The position numbers were made by a program, and so were the translations under genes. The notes below the pieces were generated by a model that was not told the DNA's origin, made no database searches, and saw only the letters and a list, made by a program, of their open reading frames with translations. A stretch of 42,479 nt of DNA, taken from the NCBI GenBank assembly GCA_902800585.1, contig CADCEW010000031.1:1-42479 (forward strand), read 5' to 3'. Below, in pieces: positions 16,018-24,573 of this stretch. How positions within the stretch are numbered: the first letter of the stretch is position 1; each line of letters begins with the position of its first letter. The stretch is from an uncultured Prevotellaceae bacterium. GTDB lineage: Bacteria > Bacteroidota > Bacteroidia > Bacteroidales > Bacteroidaceae.

Positions 16018-16947
16018 TTACATAGGAAGAGTCATCACGAAGCATGAGCCTTTACCAGTGCGCGTCGTATCAAGTGCGACATCACCGCCTAAGCGACGAG
16101 CAATACTGCGAGCGAAAGTAAGACCGAGACCCTGACCGTCGAAATAACTATTCAGTTTCACAAACGGTTCAAAGACGTGCTCAGCCTCTGCAACAGGAAC
16201 ACCCAAACCCGTGTCTTCAACGGAATAAGTGACCTTAGATTCCTGCAGATCAGCATCGACATAAAGTGTAACACAGCCCTCTGTGGTGAACTTCTTGGAG
16301 TTGTCGAGAAGCAAAGCAAGAGCGTGAGCAGCCTGCTTGGCGTTGGTCTGTAACATAGAAGAAGCCTCGGGACTGACTTTTACGTCGAAGGTAAAGTACT
16401 GACATTGGTCGATGCCAGACTCAGCAACAGCCTGCTTGGCAACCTGATCGGCAACGATATTGTCATTACGCTCGATAGGAGTGTCACAGCCCAAATCGTT
16501 AATATCCTGTACTTTGTGTACCAGTCCTATCATGCGTCCAGCCACCATGGGGTCGAGTTTATCCACTTCCTTATTCATCTGCTGAATCACCTGCTGGAGA
16601 TATTCCTTGCTGGTGCGCTGAATTTCCTCATGAGAACTATTGGCGGTCTGCAGGTCTTTGTTCTGTTTTTCCAGGAAGGCGTTACGCTCTTCCAGCTTAC
16701 GACCATTCTCCTCCATCTTGTCATAGAGGTCGAGAGCCTGCTCGTAACCTTCACCTACATTGTTGAAGTTCTTCTCGAGTGCACGGTAATCCTCCAATAG
16801 CTGCTGTTGCTCGTCCACACGACGCTGGTAGTCTTTAAGCAGCGTCTCCTGTTCATTGGCCTGATCGCGACTGCCTTTTATCTGAAAATACAAGGCAACG
16901 CAAAGGACAATGACAATGAGTGCTAATACTATTATACCCCAAATCAT
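16018..16947 (-). CDS. Membrane histidine-kinase-like protein without a recognisable phosphoacceptor box
   Basis: A 309-residue protein. One transmembrane helix lies at about 2-23 (IWGIIVLALIVIVLCVALYF), followed by a long Glu/Gln-rich coiled coil (about 30-135) and a C-terminal HATPase_c domain (about 190-309): N box LLLDNSKKF, G1 VEDTGLGV, F box FEPFVKLN, G2 GQGLGLTFARSIARRLGG. The usual HisKA H-box (HExRTPL) is not found; the region before the ATPase reads MNKEVDKLDPMVAGRMIGLVHKVQDIND, with one His out of place. It may act as a non-canonical kinase, as an ATP-binding regulator, or use that His. It follows the RsbW-STAS gene by 4 bases and precedes the dockerin protein gene by 1 base. No response regulator is encoded in the window. 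Confidence 0.85.
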   Translation of the reverse strand: MIWGIIVLALIVIVLCVALYFQIKGSRDQANEQETLLKDYQRRVDEQQQLLEDYRALEKNFNNVGEGYEQALDLYDKMEENGRKLEERNAFLEKQNKDLQTANSSHEEIQRTSKEYLQQVIQQMNKEVDKLDPMVAGRMIGLVHKVQDINDLGCDTPIERNDNIVADQVAKQAVAESGIDQCQYFTFDVKVSPEASSMLQTNAKQAAHALALLLDNSKKFTTEGCVTLYVDADLQESKVTYSVEDTGLGVPVAEAEHVFEPFVKLNSYFDGQGLGLTFARSIARRLGGDVALDTTRTGKGSCFVMTLPM

Positions 16948-16951
16948 ACGC

Positions 16952-17641
16952 TTAATCTTTTCTCTGTTCTACTTTCATGAATTTCGTAAAGCCTGTCATA
17001 TTCAGCACTTTATAAATCTCAGGACTTACGTTGGTCATCTTAAACTGACCTCTCTGCTGCATCACAGTACGCATAGTCTTCTGGATAACACGCAAGCCAG
17101 AACTTGCCATGTACTCCAACTCAGAGCAATCCATCTCCAAATCAACACCGCCATCAACCAATGCAGGCTCAATGTCACGTTCAAACTCACCGGCATTCAT
17201 GGTGTCAATACGCTGTCCGGTCTTAATAATGGTCTTACCATTCTCTTTAATAATCTGTGTCATAATTTTATGTTTTCGCTGATAGGTCACTTCATTCATG
17301 ATATTCTTAACGATATAAATGCCCATGCCACCTAAATTACGTTCAGCGGGATTCACATTCATGTCGGGACTCTTACTCAGAGTAGGATCAAACTTCCTTC
17401 CTCTGTCGCTCAAGACAAAGGTAAGTTCTTTTCCGTTGCTTTCAGCCTTTAACTCAATGTTTGCCTCTGTTCCTTCTGGATAGGCATAGGAGATGACATT
17501 CACAACCATCTCCTCAATCACAAGATTAAGGTTCATCTGGAGTTCCATGTCGAGTCCCAACTCCTCACTGATTTCTTCAATAAACTGATTGACTCGAATC
17601 AGTTCATCAGTATGGTTTTTAATACTTAATTCTTTCTCCAT
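16952..17641 (-). CDS. RsbW-type anti-sigma kinase fused to a STAS anti-anti-sigma domain
   Basis: A 229-residue two-domain protein. Residues about 1-130 are a GHKL ATPase like RsbW/SpoIIAB: NLVIEEMVVNVISYAYPEG (N box), LSDRGRKFDP (G1) and NLGGMGIYIVKNIMNEV (G2). Residues about 137-229 are a STAS domain: NGKTIIKTGQRIDTMNAGEFE, then DCSELEYMASSGLRVIQK with the conserved phosphorylatable Ser. In classical partner switching the kinase and its STAS substrate are separate proteins; here one polypeptide holds both. The STAS part opens with MTQIIKENGK, which looks like the start of a former separate gene. The downstream kinase-like gene is 4 bases away. No sigma factor or PP2C phosphatase is visible here, so the target is unknown. 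Confidence 0.88.
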   Translation of the reverse strand: MEKELSIKNHTDELIRVNQFIEEISEELGLDMELQMNLNLVIEEMVVNVISYAYPEGTEANIELKAESNGKELTFVLSDRGRKFDPTLSKSPDMNVNPAERNLGGMGIYIVKNIMNEVTYQRKHKIMTQIIKENGKTIIKTGQRIDTMNAGEFERDIEPALVDGGVDLEMDCSELEYMASSGLRVIQKTMRTVMQQRGQFKMTNVSPEIYKVLNMTGFTKFMKVEQRKD

Positions 17642-17708
17642 GCAGTTAATGATTTAAGTAATATATGACGTTTCAGGCTATTCATCTACTTTCTTCTTCG
17701 ATTAGTCC

Positions 17709-18596
17709 TTATATCTTAAGTTCTTTCATGATTTCACTCATCCGCTGCAAAGTGGAAATACGCGTCGGGACAAGCGGGAGACGGAGAATATTCTCGATAT
17801 ATCCCATCTCATGCAACATGGCTTTCACACCCGCTGGGTTGCCATCGACAAAGAGCAATGAGAAAAGGTCTGTAAAACGATGGTGGATCTTACGGGCACC
17901 GTCATACTCACCTCTCATCTGAAGACGAATCATCTTCGAGAACTCACGAGGCAAAGCATTGCCAATAACGCTGATAACACCGACAGCTCCACAGGATATC
18001 ATCGGGAAAGTCAACGCGTCATCACCAGAGATAACATCAAAGTCCTTCGGCTTATTCTTGATAATCTCATCGACTTGCTCCAGGTTTCCACTCGCCTCCT
18101 TGATGGCAACGATGTTCTGACAATCGTGCGCCAAGCGTACAGTCGTCTCGGCTTTCATGTTCACACCAGTTCTTCCGGGGACATTATAAAGCACAACGGG
18201 TAAGGAGGTATTGGCGGCAATGGTCTTGAAATGCTGGTAGAGTCCTTCTTGAGAAGGCTTATTGTAATAGGGACATACACTGAGGATACCATCCACACCC
18301 TTGAAATCACGGGTCTGTAACTCTTCTACGATAGCCGCAGTGTTGTAGCCTCCGCATCCCATCAAGATAGGTACTCTGCCTCCAACAATATTAACGACCA
18401 AGTCTTTGATCTTCTGTTTCTCATCTGCCGTCAGTGTAGGTGTCTCACCTGTTGTGGCAAGAATACAGAAAAAGTCGGCGCCATTGTCAAGTTGATATTC
18501 TATCAGACGGATCAGTGCTTTATAATCCACCGATCCGTCTTCCATGAAAGGAGTTATCAGGGCAATACCTAAACCCTTGAAGATATTATGTGTCAT
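17709..18596 (-). CDS. dapA: DapA, 4-hydroxy-tetrahydrodipicolinate synthase
   Basis: A 295-residue enzyme condensing pyruvate with aspartate semialdehyde in lysine and diaminopimelate synthesis. Motifs: GLGIALITPF at the start, ATTGETPTL (active-site Thr-Thr), YNVPGRTGVNM (Tyr of the triad and Arg), and AIKEASGN with the Schiff-base Lys. I start it at ATG 18596. A longer frame with a TTG start at 18620 is unlikely because that codon lies in the -7 box. It is the first gene of a run with the RsbW-STAS, kinase-like and dockerin protein genes; the 67-base gap to the next gene has no clear promoter, so they may be cotranscribed. Confidence 0.96.
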   Translation of the reverse strand: MTHNIFKGLGIALITPFMEDGSVDYKALIRLIEYQLDNGADFFCILATTGETPTLTADEKQKIKDLVVNIVGGRVPILMGCGGYNTAAIVEELQTRDFKGVDGILSVCPYYNKPSQEGLYQHFKTIAANTSLPVVLYNVPGRTGVNMKAETTVRLAHDCQNIVAIKEASGNLEQVDEIIKNKPKDFDVISGDDALTFPMISCGAVGVISVIGNALPREFSKMIRLQMRGEYDGARKIHHRFTDLFSLLFVDGNPAGVKAMLHEMGYIENILRLPLVPTRISTLQRMSEIMKELKI

Positions 18597-18617
18597 AAAG
18601 TGAAAATATTTTCCGTG

Positions 18618-18625
18618 CAAAATTA
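18618..18625 (-). promoter_or_regulatory. -7 box of dapA
   Basis: TAATTTTG on the minus strand, 21 bases before the chosen ATG. It decides the start, since the alternative TTG codon overlaps it. Confidence 0.65.
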
Positions 18626-18628
18626 ATC

Positions 18629-18655
18629 AAAATTATTGTAACTTTATTACAATAA
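18629..18655 (-). terminator. Terminator of the MORN-glgB operon
   Basis: A perfect 9-bp stem TTATTGTAA/TTACAATAA with a 5-base loop, followed by TTTTGATT on the minus strand. It is 23 bases after the glgB stop and just before the dapA -7 box. Confidence 0.75.
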
Positions 18656-18677
18656 GAAAGAAATTTGCAGAAAATAG

Positions 18678-20753
18678 TTACAATTTACGCAATACAACCG
18701 CAGAGCGAGCTGGAATATAGAGTTTCAACCACTCTTTATGGTCTTCTACATACAACGGGTCGTAGTTGGTGATATGAGTAACGGTGTCATCAGCGAAACC
18801 ATTACCACCAAACTCCTTTGCATCGGTGTTCAGAACCACCTCATACGAACCTGTCGGCACGAGGAAACCATAATCCGTATAAGAACGTGTCGGAGAGAAG
18901 TTGAAGACAAAGACCAGGTCGCCACGCATGTAGCAGAGCACTTGGTCACCGTCATCATGCCAAATCTCCTGAACAGGCGTTGCCTGGAAATTCTTCTGAC
19001 TCTTAATCACCTCCAACATCTTACGGTCGAAGTCGCCCAACCAGTGGTAGCAGAGTTCTTTGTTATCCACAAGATTCCATTGGCGACGGGCGTATTTGTA
19101 CGACCAACCATTGCCTTCGCGTGGGAAATCAATCCACTCCGGATGACCGAACTCATTACCCATAAAGTTCAGATAACCGCCATTGATAGCTCCTGCCGTC
19201 ACCAGACGAATCATCTTATGCATGGCGATGCCGCGATGTACCATATCATTCTCGTCACCTTTCTTGAAATGCCAATACATATCTGCATCAATCAGACGGA
19301 AGATAATGGTCTTATCTCCTACCAATGCCTGGTCGTGACTCTCACAATAAGAGATGGTCTTCTCGTCAGGACGACGGTTCTTGACCTCCCAGAAGATGCT
19401 GCATACATTGATATCCTCATCACGAACCTCTTTGATGGTCTTAATCCAATAGTCGGGAATGTTCATCGCCATACGGTAATCGAAACCATAACCGCCATCC
19501 TCAAACTTCGCTGCAAGGCCTGGCATACCAGAAACTTCCTCTGCAATCGTAATGGCATTAGGATTCACTTCATGTATCAGGCAGTTGGCAAGTGTTAGAT
19601 AACAGATTGCATTATCATCTTCATGACCGTTGAAGTAATCGCCATAGCCGCCAAAGGCTTCTCCTAATCCATGACTGTAATACAACATGGAAGTCACACC
19701 GTCGAAGCGGAAACCGTCGAACTTATACTCTTCCAACCAGTATTTACAGTTAGAAAGCAAGAAATGAAGCACGTCATCCTTTCCGTAGTCAAAACAGAGA
19801 GAGTCCCAAGCGGGATGCTCATGACGGTCACCCGGATAGAAGAACTGGTTGGGATCACCGGCAAGATTACCTAATCCCTCCACTTCGTTCTTTACTGCAT
19901 GAGAGTGGACAATATCCATAATCACCGCAATTCCCATCTTATGGGCGGTGTCAATCATCTCTTTCAAGTCCTCAGGCGTACCGAAACGACTGCTGGGTGC
20001 GAAGAAAGAAGACACGTGATAACCGAAAGAACCATAATATGGATGCTCTTGAATCGCCATCACCTGAATGGCATTATAGCCGTCTTTCTTAACGCGGGGC
20101 AGCACATTCTTCGTGAATTCCTTGTAAGTTCCAACCTTTTCGGCATCCTGACCCATACCTACATGGCACTCATAAATCAACAACGGAGCCTTGTTGGGCT
20201 TGAAGGTCTTCTTCTTGAATTCGTATTTCTTCTCAGGATTCCATACCTGTGCAGAGAAAATCTTGGTCTGATCATCCTGTACAACACGACGACACCAGGC
20301 AGGAATACGCTCACCTTCTCCCCCATTCCACTTCACCTTCATTTTGTAAAGGTCGCCGTGTTTAATGGCTTTCTCTGAGAGTTTCAGTTCCCAGTTGCCT
20401 GTACCTTCCACACGTTTGCACTTGTATTTCTCAGACTCCTGCCAGTTATTGAAATCACCAATCAGATAAATCTCAGTGGCATTCGGTGCCCACTCACGGA
20501 ATATCCATCCTTTAGCGAGTTTATGAAGTCCGAAATAAAGGTGTCCGGAAGCAAATTGAGACAATGTCTGCTTACCGTTACGCGTCAATTGATTGATTTT
20601 CCAAACAGCATGGTCGTGACGACCACGGATAGCAGCTTCAAACGGTTCGAGCCATGAATCGTCTCTAACCAATCCAATGTGTTTAGGTTCTTCTTTTCTC
20701 TTTACTACTTTTTTGACAGTTTTCTTGACTGCCGTCTTCTTCGTTGTTGCCAT
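18678..20753 (-). CDS. glgB: 1,4-alpha-glucan branching enzyme, eukaryote-type (GH13_8-like)
   Basis: A 691-residue glycogen branching enzyme that makes alpha-1,6 branches. The start is set at MATTKK (20753), close after the upstream gene. A Lys-rich, 26-residue tail (TTKKTAVKKTVKKVVKRKEE) precedes a CBM48 domain (HKLAKGWIFREWAPNATEIYLIGDFNNW), then a GH13 barrel: YNAIQVMAIQEHPYYGSFGYHV, DIVHSHAVKN, DGFRFDGVTSMLYY (nucleophile Asp), AEEVSGMPGL (acid Glu), SHDQALVGD. These blocks are closer to eukaryotic GBE1/SBE sequences than to E. coli GlgB, as I recall the families. It follows the MORN gene by 13 bases, probably as one operon, and ends before a hairpin terminator. Confidence 0.95.
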   Translation of the reverse strand: MATTKKTAVKKTVKKVVKRKEEPKHIGLVRDDSWLEPFEAAIRGRHDHAVWKINQLTRNGKQTLSQFASGHLYFGLHKLAKGWIFREWAPNATEIYLIGDFNNWQESEKYKCKRVEGTGNWELKLSEKAIKHGDLYKMKVKWNGGEGERIPAWCRRVVQDDQTKIFSAQVWNPEKKYEFKKKTFKPNKAPLLIYECHVGMGQDAEKVGTYKEFTKNVLPRVKKDGYNAIQVMAIQEHPYYGSFGYHVSSFFAPSSRFGTPEDLKEMIDTAHKMGIAVIMDIVHSHAVKNEVEGLGNLAGDPNQFFYPGDRHEHPAWDSLCFDYGKDDVLHFLLSNCKYWLEEYKFDGFRFDGVTSMLYYSHGLGEAFGGYGDYFNGHEDDNAICYLTLANCLIHEVNPNAITIAEEVSGMPGLAAKFEDGGYGFDYRMAMNIPDYWIKTIKEVRDEDINVCSIFWEVKNRRPDEKTISYCESHDQALVGDKTIIFRLIDADMYWHFKKGDENDMVHRGIAMHKMIRLVTAGAINGGYLNFMGNEFGHPEWIDFPREGNGWSYKYARRQWNLVDNKELCYHWLGDFDRKMLEVIKSQKNFQATPVQEIWHDDGDQVLCYMRGDLVFVFNFSPTRSYTDYGFLVPTGSYEVVLNTDAKEFGGNGFADDTVTHITNYDPLYVEDHKEWLKLYIPARSAVVLRKL

Positions 20754-20766
20754 AGTATTATGTTTT

Positions 20767-21888
20767 TTAATTCTTATCCACTTCTCTTCGTCCACGCGTA
20801 TAAGTTCCCTGTGCCGTGATATTCCCGTTGGCATCCTTCTCTACAAAGCGTCCGTCTCGACGGTCATCGACATAAGAACCCTCAAAACGCTTTCCGTCCT
20901 TATCTTGTTCGATGGCAGGACCATTGCGTTTTCCTTCCTTGAAAACACCTTTAAACTTAGAACCGTCGGCATAATGGGCAATACCTTCTCCATGAATGGT
21001 TCCGTTTTTAAACTGTCCTTCAAAGACATCCCCGTTCTTCATGGTCAGTTTTCCTTTTCCGTTGGGTTTGTCTTTATCCCATTGTCCCTGATAGACGTTG
21101 CCGTTTTTCCAGACAAGCATACCTACTCCCTGTTTATCACCATTCAAGAAACTACCGGTATATTTGTCTCCGTTAGCATAACGAAACACACCTTGTCCCG
21201 TACGTTCTCCTTGGGAATAGTCACCTTCATAGACATCTCCGCTTTGGAATTTATAGATTCCTTTTCCATGAGGCGCATCGTCTTTCCATTGACCGACATA
21301 GAGATCGCCGTTAGAATATTTGAAAACGCCTTTGCCCTGACGGAGATTATTGTCATATTGTCCGTCGTATGAAGAACCGTCCGGCCAAGTGAAAACACCC
21401 TTTCCACTTTTCATATCATCCTTCCATTGACCGACATAAGAGGCACCTCCCTTGAAAGTGTACTTGCCTTGACCGTTGCGTTTGTCAGCTTTCCACTCAC
21501 CATCATATACATCTCCATTGAAATAGTACATGACACCGTGCCCCTGTTGCTCGTCAGCGTACCAGAGTCCTACATATTTATTATTATTCTGGAAATAGAA
21601 AGTTCCCTGTCCATGTTGATGGTCCTGAAACCATTCTCCCTCATATTTCTCACCATCAGAGAAGGTATAAGTACCTGTTCCCTGTCGCTTTCCTTTTTCG
21701 TACTCACCTTCATACCAGTCACCGTTCTTGTAAGTAGTACGTCCTTTGCCGTGAGGTTTCCCCGAAACCATCTCTCCTTTGTAGTCACCGCCATCGGCAG
21801 TCGTGCATGAACCAAGTGTTATTTTTTGTGCGTATAGGGTAAAAGGTGAAGTGATTAAAAGTGTAAATACAATATGTCGCAATTTCAT
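20767..21888 (-). CDS. Exported MORN-repeat protein
   Basis: A 373-residue protein with signal peptide MKLRHIVFTLLITSPFTLYAQ. The rest is about 14 MORN-like units of roughly 23 residues (YxGxWxxGxxxGxGxxxxxxG), such as WYEGEYEKGKRQGTGTYTF and YVGQWKDDMKSGKGVFTW. MORN arrays form extended beta-hairpin stacks. In eukaryotes they contact membranes or proteins; in bacteria their role is mostly unknown. The single Cys near residue 28 is after the cleavage site and not a lipobox. The gene is first in an operon with glgB (13-base gap), which could hint at a link with glycogen or the envelope, but this is inference. Confidence 0.92.
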   Translation of the reverse strand: MKLRHIVFTLLITSPFTLYAQKITLGSCTTADGGDYKGEMVSGKPHGKGRTTYKNGDWYEGEYEKGKRQGTGTYTFSDGEKYEGEWFQDHQHGQGTFYFQNNNKYVGLWYADEQQGHGVMYYFNGDVYDGEWKADKRNGQGKYTFKGGASYVGQWKDDMKSGKGVFTWPDGSSYDGQYDNNLRQGKGVFKYSNGDLYVGQWKDDAPHGKGIYKFQSGDVYEGDYSQGERTGQGVFRYANGDKYTGSFLNGDKQGVGMLVWKNGNVYQGQWDKDKPNGKGKLTMKNGDVFEGQFKNGTIHGEGIAHYADGSKFKGVFKEGKRNGPAIEQDKDGKRFEGSYVDDRRDGRFVEKDANGNITAQGTYTRGRREVDKN

Positions 21889-21919
21889 TTTTCTAATAAT
21901 TTATTATTTTAAAGTTTGA

Positions 21920-21951
21920 CAAAAGTAGGAAAAAAAGTGAGACTTTCAAAA
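21920..21951 (-). promoter_or_regulatory. Promoter of the MORN-glgB operon
   Basis: On the minus strand, TTTTG (21951-21947), a 19-base spacer, then TACTTTTG (21927-21920). This is a near-ideal Bacteroidetes promoter, 31 bases before the ATG. Confidence 0.82.
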
Positions 21952-21990
21952 TTTATTAGCGTATATTAACGCAACTTACGGATAATTTCG

Positions 21991-21998
21991 TACCTTTG
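21991..21998 (+). promoter_or_regulatory. -7 box of kdsB
   Basis: TACCTTTG lies 17 bases before the kdsB ATG. The preceding GCAACTTACGG has no clear TTTG. It drives kdsB and possibly the genes after it. Confidence 0.7.
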
Positions 21999-22015
21999 CC
22001 GAAAAATAAACAATT

Positions 22016-22768
22016 ATGATGAAGTTTATTGGAGTCATTCCTGCACGTTATGCGTCTACACGTTTCCCAGGAAAACCGTTGGCTCTTCTAGGAGGGCGCC
22101 CTGTGATACAATATGTCTATGAAAAGGCTGTGAACGCTTTGGGAGAAGCCTATGTGGCTACTGACGACCAGCGAATCTATGATGCGGTCCGTGCATTTGG
22201 CGGTGAGGCTGTCATGACGCGCAGTGATCATCAAAGTGGAACAGACCGTATCGAGGAGGCTTGTGAGAAGATTGGTACCGATGCTGACGTGATTATCAAC
22301 ATCCAAGGTGACGAACCTTTCGTGCATCCTTCGCAATTAGAGACCATTCAACGGCTCTTTGACCATCCCCAGACACAGATTGGAACACTGGGAAAACGTT
22401 TTGAGTCCATGGATGCCGTTAGGAATCCCAACTCTCCCAAAATTATTACTGACAGACATGGCTTTGCATTGTATTTCAGTCGTTCCGTCGTTCCCTATAT
22501 CAGAGGAAAGGAACAACAGGATTGGCTACAGTCTTTTCCCTATCTAAAACATTTAGGCATTTATGCCTATCGCAGGGAAATCCTATATGAAATAACCCAG
22601 TTACCCCAGTCGTCATTGGAGAAAGCGGAGAGTCTTGAACAACTTCGTTGGCTGGAAAACGGCTATCGCATTCGTGTTGGTATCACAGAAGTAGAGACTG
22701 TCGGTATTGATACGCCTGAAGACTTACAACGGGCTGAGGTTTTTCTAAGGGAAACAAGTTCGGTATAG
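22016..22768 (+). CDS. kdsB: KdsB, 3-deoxy-manno-octulosonate cytidylyltransferase
   Basis: A 250-residue enzyme that activates Kdo with CTP for lipopolysaccharide core synthesis in the cytoplasm. Motifs: FIGVIPARYASTRFPGKPL (nucleotide-binding loop), AYVATDD, MTRSDHQSGTDRIEEA, INIQGDEPFVHP (metal Asp), KHLGIYAYRREIL and the C-terminal VGIDTPEDLQRAE. The length fits the family. Two ATGs are adjacent (22016 and 22019) and either may start. It is followed after 29 bases by the nucleotidase gene. It shares a divergent promoter region with the MORN-glgB operon. Confidence 0.97.
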   Translation: MMKFIGVIPARYASTRFPGKPLALLGGRPVIQYVYEKAVNALGEAYVATDDQRIYDAVRAFGGEAVMTRSDHQSGTDRIEEACEKIGTDADVIINIQGDEPFVHPSQLETIQRLFDHPQTQIGTLGKRFESMDAVRNPNSPKIITDRHGFALYFSRSVVPYIRGKEQQDWLQSFPYLKHLGIYAYRREILYEITQLPQSSLEKAESLEQLRWLENGYRIRVGITEVETVGIDTPEDLQRAEVFLRETSSV

Positions 22769-22797
22769 TTTATTCTCTATATTAAAATAATCATGCT

Positions 22798-24573
22798 ATG
22801 AGAAAGTTTTTTCTATCACTCTTCTCATTTATATTAATAATGAGTATCACGACGCAAAAGGCTTCTGCCAACAAACCCTTCATCAAAGAGATCCGTATCG
22901 TGGAAACTTCCGACGTTCACGGAGCTTTCTTTCCTTACAATTTCATTGAACGCCAACCCATGTCGGGTTCCATGGCACGTGTGAGTTCTTTCTTGAAAGC
23001 GCAACGGAGAATGTACGGAAATCTGGTTGTCGCCATCGATAATGGAGACATCCTTCAGGGACAACCAGTTTGTTACTACTCTAATGTGATTAATACAGAC
23101 GCTCCAAACGTTGCAGCCGAGGTCGTAAATTACATGAACTATGATGCGCAAGTATTTGGAAATCACGACATAGAGACTGGTCATGAGGTTTATGATAAAT
23201 GGATAAAAGACTTACATTGTCCTGTTCTTGGTGCCAATGTTATCAACACCTCAACAGGGAAGCCCTATACCCTACCTTATATTATTATTGACCGCGACGG
23301 GCTTAAGATTGCCATCCTCGGTCTAGTCACCCCAGCCATACCTCATTGGCTCTCTAAAAATCTGTGGGAAGGAATGCGTTTTGAAGAGATGATTGCCTCT
23401 GCCCGCCATTGGATGAAAGTACTTCGTACAGAGGAACACGCCGATATTATCATCGGTGTCTTCCATAGTGGATGGGACGGCGGTATCATGACAGAGGAAT
23501 ATGAAGAGAATGCGACCAAGAAGATTGCCGAGCGTGTCAGTGGTTTCGATGCTATTTTCTTCGGACATGATCATGCAGAGCGTGCAGAAACCATCAATGG
23601 AATCCCTTGTCTCAATCCATCGTGCAACGCAAATAAAGTAGCTGTTGCTACCATTACCCTTATAGCCGACCCCCCAAGACTCACTCCTGATGGCAGGGTT
23701 CCATCTCCTACCAAGGGACTGAAATGGCGTATTGCCGATCGTTCCGGAGAGATTGTTGATATCAGTGATTTGCCTGTTGACGAGGATTACATGAAACATT
23801 TCCAACCTACCATCGACAGTGTCAATGCTTATGTTAATCGGGAAATCGGTGTATGTCCTGTTTCTTTACATACACGTGACTGTTTTTTCGGTCCGGCAGC
23901 ATTCACAGATTATATCCATGGTTTGCAATTGGAACAGACTGGAGCAGATGTCTCATTCAATGCACCGCTCAATTTTGATTCAGAAATCAAACAGGGACCA
24001 GTCTTTATGAGTGACATGTTCAAACTCTACCGTTTCGAAAACCAAATATATGTACTCCGTATGACTGGTGAGGAAATCCGAAAATATCTTGAATATAGTT
24101 ATGACCTTTGGATCAATACGATGCAGTCGCCTGACGATCATATCATGCTACTCACAAGTCAGACTTTAAATGATCAACGTATACGATTCAAAAATCTCAC
24201 CTTTAATTTTGATTCTGCAGCAGGTATAGCGTATGAAGTAGATGTAACAAAGCCAAACGGACAGAGGATTCGCATTCTTCAATTCTCTGACGGACGTCCG
24301 TTTGACGGGAAAGCGTGGTATCGTGTTGCTATGAATAGTTATCGAGGCAACGGTGGAGGTGAATTATTGACAAGCGGTGCCGGCATACCTGTTAAGGATA
24401 TTCCCAACCGCATCGTCTCGATGAGTCAATATGACCAGCGGTACTATCTGACACAGAAAATAGAAAAGGAAGGAAGTATCAACACCAAACCTTATACGAA
24501 TTGGTGTTTCGTACCAGAGGAATGGACTAAACCAGCCCTTCAACGTGACCGTAAATTATTATTCAAGGAATGA
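22798..24573 (+). CDS. Secreted 5'-nucleotidase / 2',3'-cyclic phosphodiesterase family metallophosphoesterase
   Basis: A 591-residue UshA/CpdB-like hydrolase of the periplasm. The signal peptide is MRKFFLSLFSFILIMSITTQKASA. The metallophosphoesterase domain (about 30-330) shows the dinuclear-site motifs: ETSDVHGAFFPY (DxH), IDNGDILQGQP, FGNHDIETG (GNHD), GVFHSGWDGG and GHDHAE. The C-terminal domain (about 350-560) has DVSFNAPLNF and NSYRGNGGGELLTSGAG, the nucleobase-binding region. It probably releases nucleosides or phosphate from nucleotides outside the cytoplasm. Its stop overlaps the nudC start by 4 bases (ATGA), so the two are coupled. The exact substrate (nucleotide or cyclic nucleotide) cannot be told. 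Confidence 0.92.
   Translation: MRKFFLSLFSFILIMSITTQKASANKPFIKEIRIVETSDVHGAFFPYNFIERQPMSGSMARVSSFLKAQRRMYGNLVVAIDNGDILQGQPVCYYSNVINTDAPNVAAEVVNYMNYDAQVFGNHDIETGHEVYDKWIKDLHCPVLGANVINTSTGKPYTLPYIIIDRDGLKIAILGLVTPAIPHWLSKNLWEGMRFEEMIASARHWMKVLRTEEHADIIIGVFHSGWDGGIMTEEYEENATKKIAERVSGFDAIFFGHDHAERAETINGIPCLNPSCNANKVAVATITLIADPPRLTPDGRVPSPTKGLKWRIADRSGEIVDISDLPVDEDYMKHFQPTIDSVNAYVNREIGVCPVSLHTRDCFFGPAAFTDYIHGLQLEQTGADVSFNAPLNFDSEIKQGPVFMSDMFKLYRFENQIYVLRMTGEEIRKYLEYSYDLWINTMQSPDDHIMLLTSQTLNDQRIRFKNLTFNFDSAAGIAYEVDVTKPNGQRIRILQFSDGRPFDGKAWYRVAMNSYRGNGGGELLTSGAGIPVKDIPNRIVSMSQYDQRYYLTQKIEKEGSINTKPYTNWCFVPEEWTKPALQRDRKLLFKE

Noticed and set aside
20754-20834. A 27-residue extension of the branching enzyme
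   Set aside because: It overlaps the end of the MORN gene; the start at MATTKK gives natural 13-base spacing.
20767-21888. A possible CRISPR or other DNA repeat array in the MORN gene
   Set aside because: The ~69-base periodicity is due to protein repeats; the DNA units vary at third positions.
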